Of a stretch of 64,000 nucleotides of DNA, positions 33,186-43,847 are shown piece by piece; positions within the stretch are counted from its first letter, which is position 1; every line of letters begins with the position of its first letter. A program made the position numbers and the translations under genes. Below the pieces are notes generated by a model, which was not told where the DNA came from, searched no databases, and saw only the letters and a list, made by a program, of their open reading frames with translations. Source of the stretch: Lactarius indigo (lineage: Eukaryota; Basidiomycota; Agaricomycetes; Russulales; Russulaceae); contig JAFKAC010000011.1 of assembly GCA_025766275.1 (NCBI GenBank), forward strand, positions 186,001 through 250,000, given 5' to 3'.

Positions 33186-33375
33186 AAAGGAGAAGAAGGC
33201 AACCAGAACAAAGAAAGTCTAGACAAGTATGATATCATAGTGACATCACAATAAAGATAACATTGCAAAGAGAACAAAGGATGGAGTACAATGAGATGTT
33301 CAGAGTGTTCTACATGATGTCATTGTACATGATGTCATAGATAAGCTAAGATGTCTGAGATTGTACAGATCATAT
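33186..33375 (-). repeat. Middle piece of an inverted copia LTR
   Basis: Continues the LTR broken at 25389 by element E and is itself broken at 33376 by the hAT-type element. The sequence matches the reverse LTR at 23630-23805. Confidence 0.85.
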
Positions 33376-33618
33376 CAAGGGGGTCGCGGAAGTGTAGTTA
33401 GATATAGGGGGTACAAAAATCTCATAAGGCCGATGGGGAAAGGGGGGTAGGTATTTACATAAGCGAGCGCCTATCCAAATATGGTATTACATTCTCGCAC
33501 CTACTAAATACAGCAATTGGCTTGGTAATTCACTGCTACCTTTTGCTGTCCGGCCCCAACTCTCCCAGCCCGTCCTCAGGCTCTCCATCTTCAGTGCAAT
33601 CTGGAGTCTTGCCTCATT

Positions 33619-34236
33619 TGTTGATAAGTGACCCTTGCGCACTTAGCGGCTCACATGGACCGGACTTGCAGCATGGACTGCTTTAGATTAGATTAATTGG
33701 ACATGTAGATTACTTACTTCTGATCTGTACAATCTAGCGCTTATCATTGCGTCATATATGACATCACTGTACAATGACATCGTGTAAACTACTCTGGACT
33801 CTTCATTGTACTCCGTCTCTTGTTCTCCTTTTGGGACTATGTTTATTATGATGTCACTATGATATCATTTGGTCTGGACTTTACTTGTTCTTGTGCACCT
33901 TGTTCTCTTTACACACACACCTTTGTCCTGTTGTAGAACAATGCGTCTCTTGTATTCTGTGACACCCTGTTACTTCCCTTGTAGTAGTGTCACTCCCCTG
34001 TATAGTATAAGTAGTAGGCTTGTACGCTCCTGGTCCACATCAGTTCCTCACTGCTCTGTGTGCCAGGTATGTCTTATCCCTTCAATTGTATCATCAGTTC
34101 CTCACTGCTCTGTGTGCCAGACTACCATCTTGCTTCACTTGCTTGACATCTCCTGTGCTGCTTCTCAGTCACCCTCTATATCTCACCACAGTACTTTGTC
34201 CCACTGTGAGTATAGTCCCTATGTGTCTGTTCATCA
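33619..34236 (+). repeat. 5' LTR of copia G (618 bp)
   Basis: TGTTGATAAG to GTTCATCA. It contains an internal direct repeat around TTCCTCACTGCTCTGTGTGC (about 34043 and 34095). Confidence 0.95.
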
Positions 34237-34248
34237 GGTTATGGGCCC
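34237..34248 (+). promoter_or_regulatory. Copia G primer-binding site, initiator tRNA-Met anticodon arm
   Basis: GGTTATGGGCCC begins at the first base after the LTR. It is complementary to GGGCCCAUAACC, the anticodon arm of many eukaryotic initiator tRNA-Met genes (known sequence, not in this window). Drosophila copia is known to use such an internal, half-tRNA primer. Confidence 0.65.
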
Positions 34249-35020
34249 TGGTGCCCTAGCCACTCCACTTGGCTGGTCACTGTCTTCCTAGGAGGACACA
34301 CCAGGCTAAGGTCTGTCTGGGGCCTTACCAGCCTTGCTCAAGGCAGAGAGCAGTGGGGCGCCACTTGTCTCTGCTGAGGAACCTCCTGTACATGTACTGC
34401 CCAGTAGTCCTACTTTCACCCCTACTGTTTTCCTAGCCCCTGCGCTATGCGCAAGGAGACTGGGTCTGGTAGCCCCTTAACTTCAAAATATCCAGGCGTG
34501 CATGGCCCACTGGGCTGTGTATTGTGGAGCTTAGCGCCAGCTGTCTCTGGTGCTCCACACTGGGCGCAGGATCTCCTCACCATGGGAGTGTAAAACCTGG
34601 TTCAGGCTCTGGGGGGTGTTCACCACTATGGTGTTCTGCAACCAGATACCTGCCTTGTAGCGGCAATGGGAAAGGATTCAGTAAAGCCACTTGTGGCGAT
34701 GAGGCAACCAACAGGCCGAGGAGGCTGAGGTAGACAGCCTTGGGCTCTGAAAGCATTCCCTTCACCTTCCCCCTGACGCAAACCATTTGAGCTGTGTCTT
34801 AGACACATCCTGGCTGGCAGCTAGCTCATGGTATGGCAAAGGGATTCCTTCAACCTGGGCTTAGCCCTTGTATCACTGGCATACTATCAGGAGGCAGGAC
34901 ACGTTAGCATTCTGGCCTTACAGAATCACAGACAGGAGTGGTATCCCCCCTCTATCTTTGTCTTGCAAACTATGAAGCACTATCACTGACTGCTCCTCGG
35001 CGATAGATTAAATCATCCCA
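34249..35020 (+). other. Copia G untranslated leader
   Basis: About 770 bases between the primer site and the Gag ATG. No supported coding region. It probably carries packaging signals. Confidence 0.5.
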
Positions 35021-38000
35021 ATGTCTTCTCGCGCACCATCCCCCACTGGCACTGCTGCCGGTGCTACTGCTACTGCAGGGGGCTCCACGCTTCCCCCCAC
35101 TGGGTCCACACCCTCTGCACGCATCTCTGCTGCCTATGGCGCAACATTCGGCATGCCCTCTGGCATTCACCTTGAACAGTTCGACGGCACTCACTGGAAT
35201 GAGTGGTCTGGGACGATTGAAGCCATCCTCACGCTGCACGAAGCAGAGGATGTGTTCACCCTCCACCATGGACCAGTTGATGTCCCTCAAGACGAATGGG
35301 AGTCAGTACAACGTCGGGCAAAGGCATACCTTCGCCTCTACCTTAAACCCGACATCTACTCCCTTGTCACCGACAATGCCGCCTATCCCACCTTCAAAGC
35401 CAAGTGGGACAAGCTCAGAGATGTATATGCTGGTGCTTCGGGCAGCACCACTATCTTCAACTTGTGGATCCAGCTAACTCAAGCCCACCTCGACGACTCC
35501 GCACCTATGGCCACTCAGTTGGCCAAGCTCAATGAGCTGCGGGTTGCCCTTTCCAACGCACAGATGGGTGTCACAGACACTCAATTCTGTCTCATTCTCC
35601 TTCACGCACTGCCACCCTCTTATGAGGTGTTGGCCTCTACCATCCTTGCCAGTGGGGCCCCTTCTGGACTTAAGCATGCTGAGATCATAGCGCGCATAGT
35701 GTCAGAAGAAGCTCGTTGCGCTGGGCCCTCTGGCTCCTCCCTCAACAAGGTGGCCCCTGTCAAGCCGACAGGCAAGAAGGGCAAGAAGGACCACTCCGGT
35801 CTGACTTGCCACTACTGCAACAAAAAGGGCCATATCAAGCCTGACTGCAGAAGGAGGAAGAAGGATGAGGCTGATGCAAAGGAGAAGGAGAAAGCAGGCA
35901 ACAAGGCCGCCAATAGTCATGTCCTAGTACCTACCACTGCCTCCATTACAGAGGTCGTAGAGCCCAAGATAGATTGGGCCTCTGAATCAATTGGTGTTGC
36001 CTTGTATGCTGCCTCGCGTGTGCATTGGATGATGGACAGTGGTGCCACACACCACATCACACCACATTGGTCTGACTTCAAGGACTATACCCCAACCAAA
36101 GGCACTGTACGCCTAGGGGATAAGTCCACTATAGACCAAGTGGGTGTCGGGTCTGTCGTCTTTACTACGAGCCAGGGCATTTCTATCACCCTCAGCAATG
36201 TGCTACACCTACCACAGGTGAAGACACGCTTCTTGTCGACGCGCGCCCTAGCACAAAAGGGTGCTGAGATTGCCTTTGACAGTGGCTCATTTAAAATATC
36301 TGTCAACCAAAAGTGTGTGGCCAAAGGCTACCTTGAGGACAACCTTTACTGGTTGGACGGAGCCAGCGTCGGCCTCAACGCCCACACAAAATCAAGTGCT
36401 GCCACACTTGATATCTGGCATCAATGCATGGGACACATCTCCTCTGCGGCGCTGAAGGCGCATGGTCCCTCTGCCACTACTGGCATGGACATAGATAGCT
36501 CTACCATGGCCCACACAGTTTGCCGTGGGTGCGAGATGGGTAAATCCACTCGCCAACCCTTTTCTGCGTCCTCCAATAAGAGGACAACTCGTCAATTTGA
36601 GATTGTGCACAGTGACCTCGCCGGTCCTATGCAGACTCAGTCCTTGCAAGGCTCGACGTACACGGCCACCTTCATAGACGACCACACTAAGTTCACTGTG
36701 GTCCACTTCCTTAAGTCAAAGGATCAGTTTGCTAAGTTGCAGCAGATGTATTTGGCCTGGGGTGAAACCCAGTCTGGCCATAAACTGCGCGCTCTGCACT
36801 CTGACCGCGGTGGCGAATACATGTCGAGTGTCACGCAGGACATTCTTAAGCAGAAAGGGATAGAGCATCACCTCATGATGCCGGGTTCACCACAGTCCAA
36901 CGGGAAAGCCGAGCGGTTCAACCGCACCATTATGGATAAGGCAATGTCCATGCTTCACACAGCTGGCATGTCTAAAGGCTTCTGGGAGCATGCGGTGTGC
37001 GCAGCTGTGCACATCTACAACCGCTCTCCAGTCCATGGGCTCAAGTGGCGCACCCCCTATGAGCTCTGGCACTCTGGCAAAGTGCCCGATGTCTCACATC
37101 TTCGCGTCTTCGGATGCAAGGGGTACATGCATGTACCTGCTGATAAGCATTGCAAATTGGATGCGAAGGCCATTGAGGTCACGCTTATTGGGTTTGAGCC
37201 CGAATCTAAGGGCTATAAGCTCTGGGACCGCTCAACCCGCTCTGTTCGAGTGTCCAGGGATGTGACATTCGACGAGAGTAGCTTCCCGTCCCTCCAGGGT
37301 GTTGAGACACACCCCACACCTTCACCACCAGTCGTGCCTAGCACAACAGTGACTGCCATGCCTCACCCGCCAGTGTTACCACCAATGCAAGCCCCCTCCC
37401 CTGCACACTCCAGTAGTAGTGAGGAGGAGGATGTTGAAAAGCTCTTAGACCCCCCACAAGTCCAACCACGCCCTACCACACCACCACCTGCTCCGCCAGC
37501 TCTGCCCACCACACCTAAACGTGAGCAGACCACTCCCACCTCACCCCCGCCACGTCCTAGTGCAACGCGCATTATGCGCCATGTCCCTCCTCCCTCACCA
37601 GAAATGCCTGGGGGATTTGAGGATCATGCACAGCGTAGTCAGCTGCTGCGCGAAATGGACAATGCACCAAGGCGCAGTGCTCGTGCCCCTGTCCCTAATC
37701 CGCGTTACTTCAATGCGGACAATGCGGCATGGCGCGGCAGGCGTCTGGGGTATGCGGAGTTACTGGCTGCTGCCTTTGTGGGCCGAGACCCTGCAACCTA
37801 TGCAGAGGCCATGCGGTCTGCAGCTGCAGATGAGTGGACTAAGGCGTGTCAGTATGAAATGGACGCCCTAGCTAAAAATGGGACTTGGGAGTTAGTGGAT
37901 CTCCCACCTAACCGTAAGGCAGTAAAATCCAAATGGGTCTTTAAGCTCAAAGCAGATGGCCACTACAGAGCTTGCTTGGTGGCTAAGGGATTCACGCAAA

Positions 38001-39331
38001 TCCCTGGCGTAGATTTTGATGAAACCTTCTCTCCCGTCGCATGATTTGAGTCGCTACGTTTACTTCTAGCGTTGGCCGCGCTGGAGGACTGGCACATCCA
38101 TCAGATGGATGTTAAGTCTGCTTTTCTCAATGGTGTGCTTGATGAGGAGATTTACATGGAGCAACCACAAGGTTTCACTGTCACTGGCTCTGAGACGAAG
38201 GTGTGTCGCCTGGTTAAGGCGATCTATGGTCTCAAACAGGCCTCCCACGCATGGAACTTGCAATTCCATGGAGTGCTCACTGCACTCAGCTTTAAGCAGA
38301 CGTTTGCTGATGCTGGCATATATGTGATGCCTCAACGAGAGGGGTATGATCCACTCTTCGTTATTGTCTACGTTGACGACATCACTATACTGGGTCCCTC
38401 GCTGAGTGGTATCAAGCGTTTGAAGTTGGACTTGTCTAAACGCTATGAGATGACAGATCTCAGGGAGATAGAGTCCTATCTTGGTATGCGCATTGTGCGC
38501 GACTGCTCCCTTAGACGCATCGAAATAGATCAGTCTGGCTACATCAAGGATGTCCTTGAACGCTTTGGCATGTCTGATGCCACACCACACAACACACCCT
38601 TGCCCGCTGGTGCTGACAAGCACCTGGTTAAATATACATCACAGGCAACTGCCTCAGATATTTCCCACTACCAGTCCTTGATTGGGAGTCTGCTTTATGT
38701 GCAGATTGGCACTAGGCCAGATATCTCCTTCGCTGTGTCATGTTTGGCGCAGTACGCAGTGAACCCTTCACCACAACATCTGCGACTTGCGCAGTATGTC
38801 CTATCTTACTTAGTGGGAACTATGGATATGTGTATTGTCTACGATGGCGCCAATGGCGATGGCCTTCATGGCTACACTGATTCCAGTCTGGCTGATCAGA
38901 CTGACAACCGCCACTCCACCTCTGGTTATGTGTTCCTACTAGCTAACGGTGCAATAAGCTGGTCTTCGCGCAAGCAAAAGACTGTTGCCCAAAACACAAC
39001 GGAAGCGGAATACATGGCCATGACCGACGCGGCTAACCAGGCTGCGTGGTATCAGAGCTTCCTCACGGAACTCAGGTACGAGGTCAACGACCCCATCCCA
39101 CTGCATGGTGACAATAAGGGTGCCATTGACTTGGCCTTGAACCCTGTCACTGGGAGACGGTCTAAGCACATTGCCATACAGCATCATGTCATTCGGGAGT
39201 ACATCGAAAAGGGGACCATCACCCTCATTAGAACTCCTACTGTGGATATGGTTGCGGACGGCTTCACAAAGTCACTACCGCGTGTCCTGCTGCAGAAGCA
39301 CAACGATGACATGGGACTTGTGTGTACTTAG
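35021..39331 (+). pseudogene. Copia G Gag-Pol polyprotein, one premature stop
   Basis: One frame of 1437 codons from ATG 35021, with a TGA at 38042-38044. Domains in order: UBN2-type Gag (LEQFDGTHWNEW), zinc knuckle CHYCNKKGHIKPDC, protease WMMDSGATHH, pre-integrase zinc-binding part (WHQCMGH), integrase core (IVHSDLAGPM, SDRGGEYMS, NGKAERFNR), RT (KWVFKLKADG, YVDD), RNase H (YTDSSLADQTDNRHSTSG, TTEAEYMA). The stop replaces an Arg conserved after DETFSPVA, so it fits CGA to TGA. The order protease, integrase, RT, RNase H defines Ty1/copia. With 3 LTR differences, intact sister copies are likely elsewhere in the genome. Confidence 0.95.
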
Positions 39332-39350
39332 ATTGTAGATCACGGGGAGA

Positions 39351-39968
39351 TGTTGATAAGTGACCCTTGCGCACTTAGCGGCTCGCACGGACCGGACTTG
39401 CAGCATGGACTGCTTTAGATTAGATTAATTGGACATGTAGATTACTTACTTCTGATCTGTACAATCTAGCGCTTATCATTGCGTCATATATGACATCACT
39501 GTACAATGACATCGTGTAAACTACTCTGGACTCTTCATTGTACTCCGTCTCTTGTTCTCCTTTTGGGACTATGTTTATTATGATGTCACTATGATATCAT
39601 TTGGTCTGGACTTTACTTGTTCTTGTGCACCTTGTTCTCTTTACACACACACCTTTGTCCTGTTGTAGAACAATGCGTCTCTTGTATTCTGTGACACCCT
39701 GTTACTTCCCTTGTAGTAGTGTCACTCCCCTGTATAGTATAAGTAGTAGGCTTGTACGCTCCTGGTCCACATCAGTTCCTCACTGCTCTGTGTGCCAGGT
39801 ATGTCTTATCCCTTCAATTTTATCATCAGTTCCTCACTGCTCTGTGTGCCAGACTACCATCTTGCTTCACTTGCTTGACATCTCCTGTGCTGCTTCTCAG
39901 TCACCCTCTATATCTCACCACAGTACTTTGTCCCACTGTGAGTATAGTCCCTATGTGTCTGTTCATCA
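39351..39968 (+). repeat. 3' LTR of copia G (618 bp)
   Basis: Preceded by a purine-rich CACGGGGAGA tract and followed by the TCATT duplication. Confidence 0.95.
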
Positions 39969-40682
39969 TCATTTTGACGCTCTCTTCTCTCCACCCCCAT
40001 CAACCACTCCTTTTCTCTCTCACAGACAATAGTAGACTTTTTCCTTTAGATTTCGGACTTTTGAGTGCAGTGAGCCTAATCTCTTGTGTTCCCCAACGTG
40101 CCCCAATTGCACGCAGCCTTAGAGACTCGAACACAACACGTTCCCAACTCTGGCGGTTACCTCTGTGAGGTTTTGCACCATGCAGAAGCGTGCGTGACCA
40201 TTTGTGACCACCCTCATTCCATGGGCTCTGTAGCCCACCATTTCCGTTCCCGACCTCTCCGCACTTGCATGCGGCCCTAGCCCTTGTACAATGAGGCGTA
40301 CATGATCTCTGTGGGTCCATATACGACAGATCGTGCCCCGCGGAAGCCCGCACAACACCTGGCAATGCTTCAGACACCACCAAATCTTGCACGTGTTGCA
40401 AGACCATTTCCTCTTCAAACAATCTATTTCATGGTCTGTTAACTGTCCCATTTACCAATTCCATCACCACTTAATGCACTCTTCTCACCCATGCAGTCAT
40501 GAGTACTAGTAGGAATAGATTAATGTATAAATTGTTCTTCACATTCGCTAGATTTGGCTAGAGTAGAGTTAGCGCCCTATAGGCGCTGGTAAATAAAAAT
40601 CTGCTAAGGGTCCGCTATACCCCCCCTATCCCCCTAACCGGGGTATGGGCGCTTAAAATCCCGCGACCCCCTTGGATCATAT

Positions 40683-40776
40683 AATCTAATCTACAGGTCC
40701 AATATATCTTATCTAAAGCAGTCCATATCTGCAAGTCCTTTAGAGCCACTAAGTGCACACAGGCTACCTATCAACA
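40683..40776 (-). repeat. Last piece of the inverted copia LTR
   Basis: Continues from 33375 after the hAT-type element and ends TATCAACA at 40776. Confidence 0.85.
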
Positions 40777-41579
40777 GTGCTACATAGAATACTTTGCCCT
40801 TAGGTGCACGAAAATGGATTCAAAAAACAAAAAGGTCAAAGAAAACTGTGAGTTGTGTGCCACAGTTTTGATGTCTTGAGCTTTGACAGCTTGACATCTC
40901 AAGTCCTTGACTCATGATGTTCTAACATCGGACATTGTGGCAGATGGGCCCCTAATGAAATATGAGGAAAAATAGTAATTACATTACAAATATTTTCTAC
41001 TATATCATTAGCATGAAGAAATCAAAATATTATCAATTAAAGTGCTGAGCCCACAAGGAGCTTCTGGGTGATTATATTGTAAATCAAGTTATAATGTATC
41101 TGGTCACAATATTTTTGCTATATTGGTGATCACATTGTAAATAAGTTCACATTGGATCACAAGAGTATATTTGAGGCTTTTTTGAATAATTCTCTCATAA
41201 AATCAGCATGTAAATGTACTTAACATTCTAAAATGCCCACAGTGTGAGTTGGCTGATTTTTGCATCATTCCCACGGACCATACCGCTCCGTACTGCTCCG
41301 GACCGGCAACAAAGTTTGGACTCTGTCCCAAGCACACACTTTCTGTTGCTTACTCGAGCAAAGAATAATAACATGTATTAGTTAATAGATACCATTAGAT
41401 TAACATCTTATTTTTCCAAGACAGGTGACATGTATTTATTATTAGCTAATAACAAAAAGCTATGAGTGCCGTGGTATAAGGGAAGGTGTTAGAAGAAATG
41501 TAAAAGTAAATACGGTGGAACGTAAGAGATGGGAGGGAGTAGGGAGAGGAAGAACGGAGGGGCAGCGAGGTAACCGAGG
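40777..41579. other. AT-rich sequence without a supported gene
   Basis: I see no convincing ORF, RNA gene or known repeat. Confidence 0.4.
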
Positions 41580-43560
41580 GGTGGAGACGAGAGAAGCGCG
41601 TCTTGAGGCGCTGCAGGAGGTAAAGGGCTGCAAAAGTAACCGAGGGGTGAAGCCGGGTGCGGTGGAGAGCGAGTGGGGGAAGAGAGAGAACATCAGCCAG
41701 TAAGGGATATGAACAAAGAAATGTTGTACCTAAGGAGGCGCGTCTTGAGACGCTGCAGGAGGTAAAGGGCTGCAAAAGTAGCCGAGGGGTGAAGCCGGGT
41801 GCAGTGGAGAGCGAGTGGAAGAGAGAGAACGTCAGCCAGTAAGGGATATGAACAAAGAAATATCGTACCTAAGGAGGTGCATCTTGAGACGCTGCAGGAG
41901 GTAAAGGGCTGCAAAAGTAACCGAGGGGTGAAGCCAAATGCGGTGGAGAGCGAGTGGGGGAAGGAGAGAGAACGTTAGCCAACAAAGGATAGAAACAGAG
42001 AAATACCATACCTAAGGAGGCGCGTCTTGAGACGCTGCAGGAGGTAAAGGGCTGCAAAAGTAACCGAGGGGTGAAGCTGAATGCGGTGGAGAGCGAGTGG
42101 GGGAAGGAGAGAGAACGTCAGCCAACAAAGGATTTAGACAGAGAAATACCATACCTGAGGAGGTGCATCTTGAGACGCTGCAGGAGGTAAAGGGCTGCAA
42201 AAGTAACCGAGGGGTGAAGCCGAGGGAGGTGCGTCTTGAGACGCTGCAGGAGGTAAAGGGCAGCGAAGGTAACCGAGGAGTGAAGGCGGGTGCGGTGGAG
42301 AGCGAGTGGGGGGAGGAAAGAGAACGTCAGCCAGCAAAGGATATGAACAGAGAAATACCGTACCTAAGGTGGAGAAGGCAAGGGAGAGGTAAAGAGCAGC
42401 AAAAGTAACCGAGGGGTGAAGCCAGGAGAAGCGCATCTCGAGATGCTGCAGGAGGTAAAGGGCAGCAAAAGTAACCGAGGGGTGAAGCTGGTAAAGGTGA
42501 GGGAGGTGCGTCTTGAGCTTGAGATGCTGCAAGAGGTGGAGAACAGTGAATAGTAACCAAGGGGTGAAGGCGAGGGAAGCGCGTCTTAAGACGCCGAAAG
42601 AGATAGAGGGTCGAGTGGAGAGTAGAGATCACACAGATTGAATCACATGAATCGAACCACAGAACGCCGGCACTCATGTATTTAGCATCGAGGCAGTTGT
42701 ATCGTATATACAAAATATATCAGTAGCTACATGCCATTCTGATAAGTAAAGGAAGGGAGAAGGTAAGGGGCGACCAAGTGCGTCTTGAGACGTCCACTCC
42801 CATCACATCAAGGGCTCACTGCATACTTCACTCACACTCGTTTACTTCCTTTTTTTTCGGGCAAGCTCGTGGGACTTGGTAATAAGCTGCCCGTGTATTC
42901 AGCATCGAGGGGGATTTATATACGACGACCCTACTTGTTACATGCCTGGCCGGTACGTAAAGAAGGGAGAGGGTAAAGGAGGCGTGGGGATGGCGTAGGG
43001 AGATAAGAAACGGGGTGGGCTAATGACGAAACGTAACACGGAAACGAGGCAGAAACGAGGTGCTAAGGCGCAAAAGATCGAGACGTAAAAACATAGGGTG
43101 CCAAAGCCGCGGCAAAGTGGGACAAGAACAAGATGAGTGAATAATCCGGCGTAGTGGCAGACGACAGCGCATGCTCTGCCATTACAACAAATCAGCAAAT
43201 AAAATAAAATAAAAGACGATCTGTGCCCTTACCAATGACAGAAAGAGGTGTGGCCAAATGGCAAGAACAAAACGGCTGGCAAGTGGAACAACATGAACTG
43301 TTGATGGGGACGAAGAAGGGGTGGAGAGAGCGGCAAGGGCGATTGAAGCGTGTCTTGATGTTGCAAGAGGTGAAGGGCAGCGAAAGTAACCGAGGGGTGA
43401 AGCCGGGAGAAGTGTCTTGAGACGCTGCAGGAGGTAAAGGGCAGCAAAAGTAACCGAGGGGTGAAGCTGAGAGAAGCGCGTCTTGAGACGTTGCAGGAAG
43501 TAAAGGGCAGCGAAGGTAGCTGAAGGGTGAAGGCGGGTGCGGTGGAGAGCACAAGTGGGG
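41580..43560. repeat. Degenerate minisatellite with a hairpin core
   Basis: Units recur about every 141-143 bp at 41590-42360 and more irregularly to 42650 and at 43340-43560. Each contains a core close to GCGTCTTGAGACGC followed by TGCAGGAGGTAAAGGGC and AAAGTAACCGAGGGGTGAAG. The core is a perfect 6-bp inverted repeat with a TG loop. I count about 13 copies of the core. 42660-43340 is mostly non-repeat with no supported gene. Confidence 0.8.
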
Positions 43561-43847
43561 GAGGAGTGAGAACGTCAGCCAATAAAGGATATCTAAGGTG
43601 GAAGAAATGAACCGAAAAAAAATTAAAGTGGGGATGTAGAGTTAGGAGGCGGGGGAGTGGCCATAGGGCCAATATATAGGATATGCCGAGTGATATGGGG
43701 CGTGCGCGTACATGCCAGGAGGGTAAGGGGCAGGAATGGGGTACCACACGGGGGGAACAGAGGGAGGTGGAGCAGATGGGGTGGCCGCGTGCATTTGGTC
43801 CAGGGGCTGCGAGAGAACATGAGGGTTCCACACTACCATGCCAGGGA

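Larger units (their letters stand above)
33619..39968 (+). mobile_element. Nearly intact Ty1/copia element G
   Basis: Two 618-bp LTRs, duplication TCATT (33614-33618 and 39969-39973). The LTRs differ at only about three sites by eye. One long Gag-Pol frame is broken by a single TGA. It is the youngest and best preserved element in the window. Confidence 0.96.
33376..40674. mobile_element. Non-autonomous hAT-type element, split by copia G
   Basis: Terminal inverted repeats CAAGGGGGTCGCGG and CCGCGACCCCCTTG are flanked by an 8-bp duplication GATCATAT (33368-33375 and 40675-40682). Eight-base duplications and CA-starting termini are typical of hAT. Without copia G (33619-39968 plus one TCATT) it is about 944 bp. 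I see no transposase, so it would depend on another copy. Confidence 0.85.

Noticed and set aside
38045..39331. Separate copia RT gene starting after 38044
   Set aside because: It continues the frame of 35021-38044 through conserved RT sequence; one nonsense codon separates them.
39969..40674. hAT transposase in the right part of the hAT-type element
   Set aside because: Short frames there show no hAT domain; I call the element non-autonomous.
41580..43560. CRISPR-like array
   Set aside because: Repeats and spacers are both conserved, the units are over 140 bp and the genome is eukaryotic; it is a minisatellite.
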